The notes under the pieces were generated by a model that worked only from the letters and a program-made list of their open reading frames with translations, was not told the origin of the DNA and did not search any database. Source: Strongylocentrotus droebachiensis (taxonomy: Eukaryota > Echinodermata > Echinoidea > Camarodonta > Strongylocentrotidae). Taken from it: 64,000 nucleotides of DNA. A program made the translations under genes and the position numbers. Each line of letters opens with the position of its first letter. The stretch's first letter is position 1. The stretch is taken from NCBI GenBank assembly GCA_035222895.1, contig JAVYIG010000697.1:1-64000 (forward strand), written 5' to 3'. Shown piece after piece: positions 57,160 through 64,000 of the stretch.

Positions 57160-57836
57160 TTTTCTCAACCTTTTGCATAAATACAAAATGGATGGCAGCA
57201 GCGTGTTACTTTCAATTGATAAAGCAAAGCACCATTGCTCTCTAATTTTCCTTTCTCAAAATGACAGTGTACACTAGAATTTGAACACATCAGGCGTTCT
57301 TTTTCTGGGTTTTAGGAGTGACATGTATGATGTGCCTTCATATTGCATTGGCATCTTCGAACCAAACAACTATGAAGGTGATTGCACTTTAACGTTCATA
57401 ATCATAAGCCCAATAAGCTGGATTCACAAAAATCCACTTAGAGGCTCAATAACGATTGCAGCACTTCCAACGTCATAATAATAAGACACCAAAAAGGTCT
57501 CAGGAGGTCAATTAGGTTTTTCATTAAGTTGTATTTTCATTTTAAAATATTTAGCCGGATTCGTATGAAGATCCATCGTGGCAATTCATTGCGCTCTTAT
57601 TAAAAGTAGTAGTGCTCTGGAGTACCTATTTCAGTGTTGTAATATTTCTTATTCTATATGCTTATCAAAGTTTACAATATGAATGTGAAATATTACTGGT
57701 ACATTCATTGAGGAATAGCGGATATGTTATTCCACTGACGTTGTTTAGCAAGACGTTAATCTACAATTGCCGCACTCAACCCAGGTGTAGTAAGTGGGCA
57801 CCTCACTAAGTTATTCCTTGAAATGGACTGCACGCT
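57160..57836. other. Intergenic stretch, no gene seen
   Basis: No supported exon. Confidence 0.35.
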
Positions 57837-57840
57837 ATAA

Positions 57841-58231
57841 CAATTCTCGCTACCCTAAATAGGTACGAAAATCTCGAAATTCGCGAGACGAGGTAATTTT
57901 CACTCTCTCGGGTCGTCACTACAACTTCCGGTATAGAGTCCCATCCCGCTGGCGCTAGCGCCTGTGTTCGCTGTGCAGAGTTTTCACGCACGCTAAAATC
58001 GATGCCAATCAGTGTAATTTGTACAGATTATAATATGCAATGGAAAGCTTCGGGCAGAATTAGTGACTTTAGCACAAAAGGCCGTTAAACTCTACCGTGA
58101 AAGAGAGGGTTGTGATCACGAACGCCTGCACAGGAAGCTGTAATGTCGAAAAGCTATCCCATAATGCAATGCGTTTTTCAGGATTTTCCCCGGATCTCGG
58201 CAGAATCGCTATTTGGGGTAGCGAGAATTGC
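57841..58231. mobile_element. CpG-rich inverted-repeat element
   Basis: The arms CAATTCTCGCTACCCTAAAT and (T)ATTTGGGGTAGCGAGAATTG are inverted complements with one mismatch. The interior is much richer in CpG than the surroundings, and holds an ETS-like ACTTCCGG and a CCCATAATGCAATGC motif. No target duplication is obvious. It may be a MITE or a small promoter-like island. Confidence 0.55.
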
Positions 58232-58239
58232 CAGAGCTA

Positions 58240-61200
58240 CAGCCATCTCTTTATAAGCGCTTACATGAATGTAATATCACAATGCGATATGCACTTACAA
58301 AGAGTAGAATATTAATAGTATTATTACTCCTGAACCTGAAAAAACTGGTTCACAACATGTTCTTTTGGATGTTCTTCACTTTTATAACTAATTGAGGATA
58401 ACGATGAAGTACAGTGCACAACATTGGCATTGTATGTAATTTTAAAAGACTTCTAAAGAAACAGAAACCTCAATTTCCCCCATCTGCTTAAATGTTCATG
58501 GCATGATTTGAAATACTCTCCCACTTTTTCCCCTTCCCCCAACAAATCGTGTTGTAAACAGGAAACATGTTCTGCATCCACCTACGCATAAAGGTCTAGC
58601 TTTTGTCTGAGTTGTTACGTTCACTCTAATAAGATAATATAATTAGCTGGTGTATATAGGCTCGCGCTGAATCGGCCTCCTCCTCATGCTATTGTCCAAA
58701 TTGGGCCATGTAATTGATGAAATATCAATGATATATGACTCAGCTGACAATGATACTATGAATCCATTACCAGCATCACGTAGGAAGAATTCACAAATTA
58801 CCAGCCAATCATAATTCTTAGTGCTAGCACAGATGCAATCTCAATGCGTGTCTATTTCTAAATTTCCGAGTATGGAGTATGTAAAAAAATCATATATTTT
58901 CTAAGAGTGGTTGTAAAATGAACATGTTTATAAAGCGTTCTATAGGAGGTTGGTTGAATCTATTGGCTCCGCATGTTAAGTGGAATTGAAGTACAACATT
59001 TCATACAATAATGCGTAGAGCAAGAGGAGATAATATAACTCCCTTTTGTAGTAAATCCAAAACGTATTCAATTCAGCCATTAATTTCTTCTCATCATTTA
59101 CAATACATAGTGCCCTCTTTTGCCTGAAATGTGCTTCGAGACTGAATGGTAAGTGCAAAATATCGTAAGATTGCAAATCAATATTAAATAGACTTTCAAC
59201 ATGCTCTCCTAAGTAATATCAAAAGTGTTTTGGGGTAGATCAGATATTTGAAAAACAAACTCTGAACCTGAGTATCATTTTATTAAGCTTCACCCTCCAT
59301 CCCCGATACATAATTCTACACTCCCTCTCGACTTTTACAGTTAACACATTGGAAGGAAATATGAATTAGGATCCACAGCATTTGCATATAATTTGTCTAT
59401 GTATGATATTAGCACAATATCAAATTCATCCGAGGACTGATTCTTATTTTATAATATTGTACTCATTTGCATGGCTTAAATCAAATTGATTGTATATATT
59501 TCTTGTATGGAATATATCAATTTTGTTATAAGCATCGTGTCATGGAATTAAGTGATGCAACATACAATGATAACTCCTAATCGAAGTTTTTGCCTATCAA
59601 AAAGACCTATACTTTATAATTGGAGTTCACGTAGACTCGAATACACATTGCAATGGGGGTGTATTCTGACCTTGGCTATTTGCAAAGGGTAGGAGAGGGG
59701 GCCCATCATCTGACAATCATTACTATCTTCCCCTTTAATATCAATGTGTAAATCTAACTTTCACGAATAATGTTTTAAAAATGCCCCATTCAGATGTCGC
59801 ATGGGGACCGAGCAGTACACCAAACATGATCGGCTTCAATAGCAATCTGATGATAATTGACTGTCTAATGGCGGTCATTTTTTCGAATTATATCGGGAGG
59901 GGTGAGGCGCGCCCCCTTGCCCCCTTCGCAAAAGCAAGTGCTACCTACGAAGGTACACTAACTACGTCGCGGTTTTTCCAGGACCCCTTCTGGTGTTTGC
60001 GTAAAAGGCGCAGTTACGGGACATGCGCTTGTCCATGTCTAATTGGTTGAGCTTTTAAGGCACGTTACACGGTAGATGACTCTACTCACTCGGCGTAGCG
60101 CATGGAAATGGACATGAAGTGGCACTGGTACGCCACTTGAGAACTTTAATTCAGTAGAAAAGAAGCTTGAGTGTATTTGCTGAGTAAAGGACGGGGCTAT
60201 TTTGACGATGACGGATCCTCACATCATGTACTTGATATTTTTCGGGGGGCTCGGCATTCGTCACCCGTCTCTCTTTCGCTTGTAGTGTCGAACGACTGCA
60301 CTCATCATCTTCAAGAAATGATGAGAAGTTGCGAAAAGGCAGAGTTGTGCTACCAAACACCTCACGTAGGCTAAGTGTGAAGACGGATTAACAAGCATGA
60401 CCATATATATTTATAAACATAACACGCACCCAATTATAAAAAGTCATGAATATGAATAATTGATTGATTGCTCTCTCTGTTAAAGGTAGGCCTATATGCA
60501 TTTTGTTTAACAGTTTTCAAAAGGAAATAGTGTGTGACTTGTCAATTGGGTGTAAGGCCATCCTTGACACTTTAAATTCTGCTTCACAAAAAAAAGCGAG
60601 AAAAAAACACAGAATTTCTTCCTAATTGGCGTGAATTGGCTATGTGAAATGTCAACTTAACAAGGTCTGAACTCATTAGTGCTTTCTTTGTTTTATCCTA
60701 TTATTATTGTTTGTCTTTAAAGCAATGACACACAGAAATTATTCCTGCAGTCACATAAACCAAACAAAACAATCCTTTTCGCTAGCGTGCTTCTTTGTTT
60801 AATTGCTTTGAACTTCTTACCCACATGCAATGAACCATATGAGATAAGAGCCTTACAGGCACGGCATGAAAACAACCCCGGTATATGACTTATATGACTT
60901 CGTACTATAATGTTTGCATGTATGGTTTTCGTTTAATCACAAAACGGGGCGAGCACCCATTGTATACATAATCGTCGTGGGACTGAGATAAGCGGGGGCG
61001 TGTGATAAAAATGGAGTGATTTTTCGAATCCAGAGCGCTTCAGATATTGCATTGCAACTTGTTTTTCACAGCATTCCTCGTAAATTATACCCATTTAATG
61101 TAATATAGATTTGTGCTTTTCCGTTATTTTCCAGCGTTGATTGACATCCAAGCTATGGTTCATATTCTGGAGATACATTTCGAAGTCGTAATCTTATCTC

Positions 61201-61510
61201 AAACCGTCCAATGCGATGTTTTATTACTTATTGGAAAGTTCTATCTTTTATCTACCGATTTCGATGTACCATGAATCTCTTGACTCAGACAATCAAATCA
61301 GGTCATCAAAACTTTGGGGATGTCAAAAATGCATACAATATTATTCCTGTACTTAGGCCCATATTGACTTTTATTCCCGGCTCTTGCCCTAGAATTTTCC
61401 AGCCGTCTTTATATTGGACGCTTTTTTTTTATTTGCTCCCATTTCGAAGAGATGTCGGAAGGATTTTGCATGGGAATATCCAATGACCTTTGATTTGATA
61501 AAATAATGAG
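58240..61510. other. Intergenic stretch, no gene seen
   Basis: AT-rich with a CpG-richer patch at 59890-60370. No supported exon or RNA gene. Confidence 0.4.
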
Positions 61511-61549
61511 ACGACCACCAAGTGATATACACTCATTTTCAGAGACGGG

Positions 61550-62258
61550 TAATGGAGAGAGAGGGAGAGAGAGAGAGAGAGAGAGAGATAGAAAGGGAAA
61601 GAGAGAGTGGAGATGGGAGATGGGGAAGAGGAGGGAAGGAAGGGAAACAGAGCGATGCATACAAGCGGAAAGTGGTGGAGAGGGGGAACAGAGTGGGAGC
61701 GGGAAAGAGGGCTTTGTCGGATATGTGTATGCGCGAAAGTGAAAGTGGGGGTAAGGGGACATTGGCAAAGAGAGAGAGAGAGAGAGAGCCTAGGAAAAAG
61801 TTAGAAAGGTAAAGGGTGAACATCACATTCAAAGAGGAAAATATATATCTTATGAAGATATGGACTTACTGCACGAAGAACGACTGTATAAACTTTAATA
61901 AAGTCTATTATTTATAAAGAGAAACATGGTGAGAGTGAACGTGTGTGTGGTGTGTGTGAGTGTGTGCGTGTGTGGATGTGCGTGTGGGTGGGTGGGTGGG
62001 TGTGCGTGTGTATATGTCTATGTAAAGGAGATAGCGAGAAAGCGAGAGGTGAGAGCAATAAAACCGGAGAGCCTTTAAAGAGAATTTGGTTTGGATACAT
62101 AGAGTCGAGTCACAAAGTAAGATACCATAACATCTTCAAACTGTGTGAATGAATGCGTACTATTTCTTTTTGGGCGCAATATTACTACATAGGAAAGACT
62201 AAGCCTGACATCAGATAAATGTATTGGACACCTATAGGTACACCTGGAAAGAGATATG

Positions 62259-62290
<32 letters not shown>

Positions 62291-62990
62291 AAAAGGGAAA
62301 GAGTGAGAGTGGAGAGGGGAGATGGGGAAGGGGAAGGAAGGAAGGGAAACAGAGCGATGCATAAAAGCGGAAAGTGGTGGAGAGGGGGGAACAGAGTGGG
62401 AGCGGAAAAGAGGGCTTTGTCGGATATCATTCTGTATGCGCGAGAGTAAAAGTGGGGGGGGGGGGGGAGGGGGGGGGTAAGGGGACCTTGACAAAGAGAG
62501 AGAGAGAGAGAGAGAGAGAAAACCTGGGAAAAAGGTAGAAAGGTAAAGGGTGAGCATCACATTCAAAGATGAAATTTATCTTATGAAGATATGGACTTAC
62601 TGCACGAAGAACGACTGTACAAACTTTTAATCGAGTCTATTATCTATAAAAAGAAACATGGGGAGAGTGAACGTGTGTGTGGTGTGTGCGTGTGCGTTCG
62701 TGTGAGTGTGCGTATGTGTATGTGTGTGCGTGCGTGCGTGTGCGTGTGTGTGTGAGTGTGTGTGCGTGTGTGGGTGTGCGTATGTGTGTGTGTAACATTT
62801 TTAGAAGATATGAACATACTGTGTGAATGGATGTCGCACTATTACTTTTTTTGGCGCAATATTAATACATAGGAAAAAATGAGTTTGGCATCAAATGAAT
62901 TTATTGGACACCTATAGGTACACCTGGAAAGAGATATGGAGAGAAAGAGAGAAAGAGAGGGAGAGAGAGTCACAGAGGGAGAGTGGGCCC
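61550..62990. repeat. 0.7-kb tandem repeat with (GA)n and (GT)n tracts
   Basis: Two full units and part of a third. Shared blocks include GGGAAACAGAGCGATGCAT (61642 and 62344), GGACTTACTGCACGAAGAAC (61862 and 62593) and CACCTATAGGTACACCTGGA (62229 and 62909). Each unit has GA tracts near its start and middle and a GT-rich stretch near its end (61939-62010, 62672-62795). Spacing differs by 680-731 bp because the microsatellites differ in length. Confidence 0.8.
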
Positions 62991-63327
62991 GGCGGACGAA
63001 AATGGATCAGAAAATGTGGAAGCTTCACAGATAATAGGAATACAATTGAGACCCAACCACTTGCAGAAATTATCACATTTTAATGTGCTAAAGAATGCGA
63101 TACGCCGATACTCTCTTGAGGCGGAAGAGGATTTTGAGATGTTTCGCTGGGAAATATTGGAATTGGAAGCTGAATGGCTGGCAACAAAGATTCCCCAAAG
63201 GACAAAGGTGGAGATACGCTTTGCAGAAATTAACCCTGAAAATATAACAGTTCGTAAAAGGATAATTCATCACATTTTCATGAATATATTTACTACTTTT
63301 GCGCTACGTCAATCTCTGTTTTCTTAA
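62983..63327 (+). CDS. Unrecognised 114-codon open frame
   Basis: An open frame after the tandem repeat, with mixed residues in its middle (LKNAIRRYSLEAEEDFEMFR and AEWLATKIPQRTKVEIRFAE) that look more protein-like than the repeat-derived frames nearby. Its first residues derive from the repeat edge. I do not recognise a family. It may be a fragment of a mobile-element protein or chance. Confidence 0.25.
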   Translation: MGPADENGSENVEASQIIGIQLRPNHLQKLSHFNVLKNAIRRYSLEAEEDFEMFRWEILELEAEWLATKIPQRTKVEIRFAEINPENITVRKRIIHHIFMNIFTTFALRQSLFS

Positions 63328-63400
63328 AAAAAAACATTCAATGAGCTTCTTCTCGTCCCATATATGGTATTAATAGCTTTTTACACTAGTTCATCAACGG

Positions 63401-63485
63401 TCCCGTTGCACAGAACTTACCATTGATGGTGACTTTACCATCAATGGTAACTCTCATGGAAACCTTGATTTTGATTGGCTCTCTT
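63401..63485 (+). mobile_element. Fragment of an ACCATTGATGGTAA-type MITE
   Basis: GTTGCACAGAACTTACCATT, then two mirrored copies of ACCATTGATGGT and its complement, then ATGGAAACCTTGATTTTGAT. Related to 50320-50415. Confidence 0.4.
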
Positions 63486-63597
63486 ACATGTCTAATATAT
63501 GAAAATACTTTTATTATATGACGTTTCCACGCCTAAAACTGTCTCCATAATTTTGGAAAGAACTATACTCTCATGTTATTCACAACAGACCCAATTA

Positions 63598-63655
63598 TAT
63601 GTGTGTGTGCGTGTGATTGTGTGGGTGTTTTTGTGTGGGTGTGTTTGTGTCTGTA
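63598..63655. repeat. (GT)n-rich microsatellite
   Basis: An imperfect TGTG-rich tract with TGGGTGT interruptions. Confidence 0.65.
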
Positions 63656-64000
63656 GTATTGTCTACATTCAAATCTATATAAATCTAGATACACAACATC
63701 TTGATGCATAAAAAAACATCCACTACAAAGAAGGTAATAGTGAGAAAAATAATTGATCGGTTTATTGCACAATGACTGTACTGGATACATCAAGATGGCT
63801 GTGGGAGAGGGGGAGGGTGAGAGTGGTCAAGGCATCTGTAATTTATTGTTAGAGTCGCATGAAAGACATGCAGTAATTTGCTACCGAAATTTATTCATTG
63901 GACCTGTGACATCTATCCTTTGTCAACATATTTTGACCTTTACATTACGTGTTTGTCGTCATCAGACTGTGCTGTGTCTGGCAGTGATGTACGAGTACTG

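Noticed and set aside
57806-57991. Minus-strand 61-codon frame in the CpG-rich element
   Set aside because: It lies inside the inverted-repeat element and spans its arm, so it is most likely a chance frame.
61409-62566. Several long open frames rich in Ser/Leu/Pro or Arg/Glu
   Set aside because: They are translations of (GA)n and (CT)n tracts and have no domain content.

Overview
This is eukaryotic nuclear DNA. Genes are split by GT-AG introns, there is no operon structure, and microsatellites, homopolymer runs, short inverted-repeat transposons and non-LTR retrotransposon debris are abundant. The gene set, intron sizes (roughly 0.3-7 kb) and a candidate eclosion-hormone-type neuropeptide precursor suggest an invertebrate deuterostome, most likely an echinoderm such as a sea urchin. 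That taxonomic call is inference.

Region 1 (1-28.9 kb) holds three conserved genes. NDUFB1 (+, coding exon 3982-4164) encodes a tiny mitochondrial complex I subunit. NEK2 (-, 6602-13713, eight coding exons, 454 aa) encodes a centrosomal mitotic kinase. ATXN3 (+, 14602-26645, eight coding exons, 360 aa) encodes the Josephin deubiquitinase ataxin-3. I could join every exon of all three in frame. NEK2 and ATXN3 are head to head about 0.9 kb apart and may share a promoter. NDUFB1 upstream of ATXN3 on the same strand matches the human 14q32 order, here with NEK2 between them. The first ATXN3 intron carries a transposon cut in two by a CR1-like retrotransposon that has itself lost its reverse-transcriptase core.

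Region 2 (29.6-38.9 kb) is FANCL (-, ten coding exons, 376 aa), the RING E3 ligase of the Fanconi anaemia pathway. Intron 6 holds a 130-bp tandem array made from the 3' part of exon 6 plus its splice donor. About eleven near-identical decoy donors therefore follow the real one.

Region 3 (38.9-47 kb) is a repeat-rich block. It has a duplicated segment of about 0.8-0.95 kb, with one copy carrying a transposon and the other preserving the empty site. It also has a second direct duplication, several short repeat families, and the 3' end of another non-LTR element.

Region 4 (47-64 kb) is mostly gene-poor. It contains the secreted six-cysteine peptide precursor (-, 48646-48993), a possible pair of unrecognised exons near 56 kb, a CpG-rich inverted-repeat element at 57.8-58.2 kb, and a 0.7-kb tandem repeat rich in (GA)n and (GT)n at 61.5-63 kb. 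The conserved genes act in separate pathways (respiration, centrosome cycle, ubiquitin editing, DNA crosslink repair), and I see no sign that they form one system.
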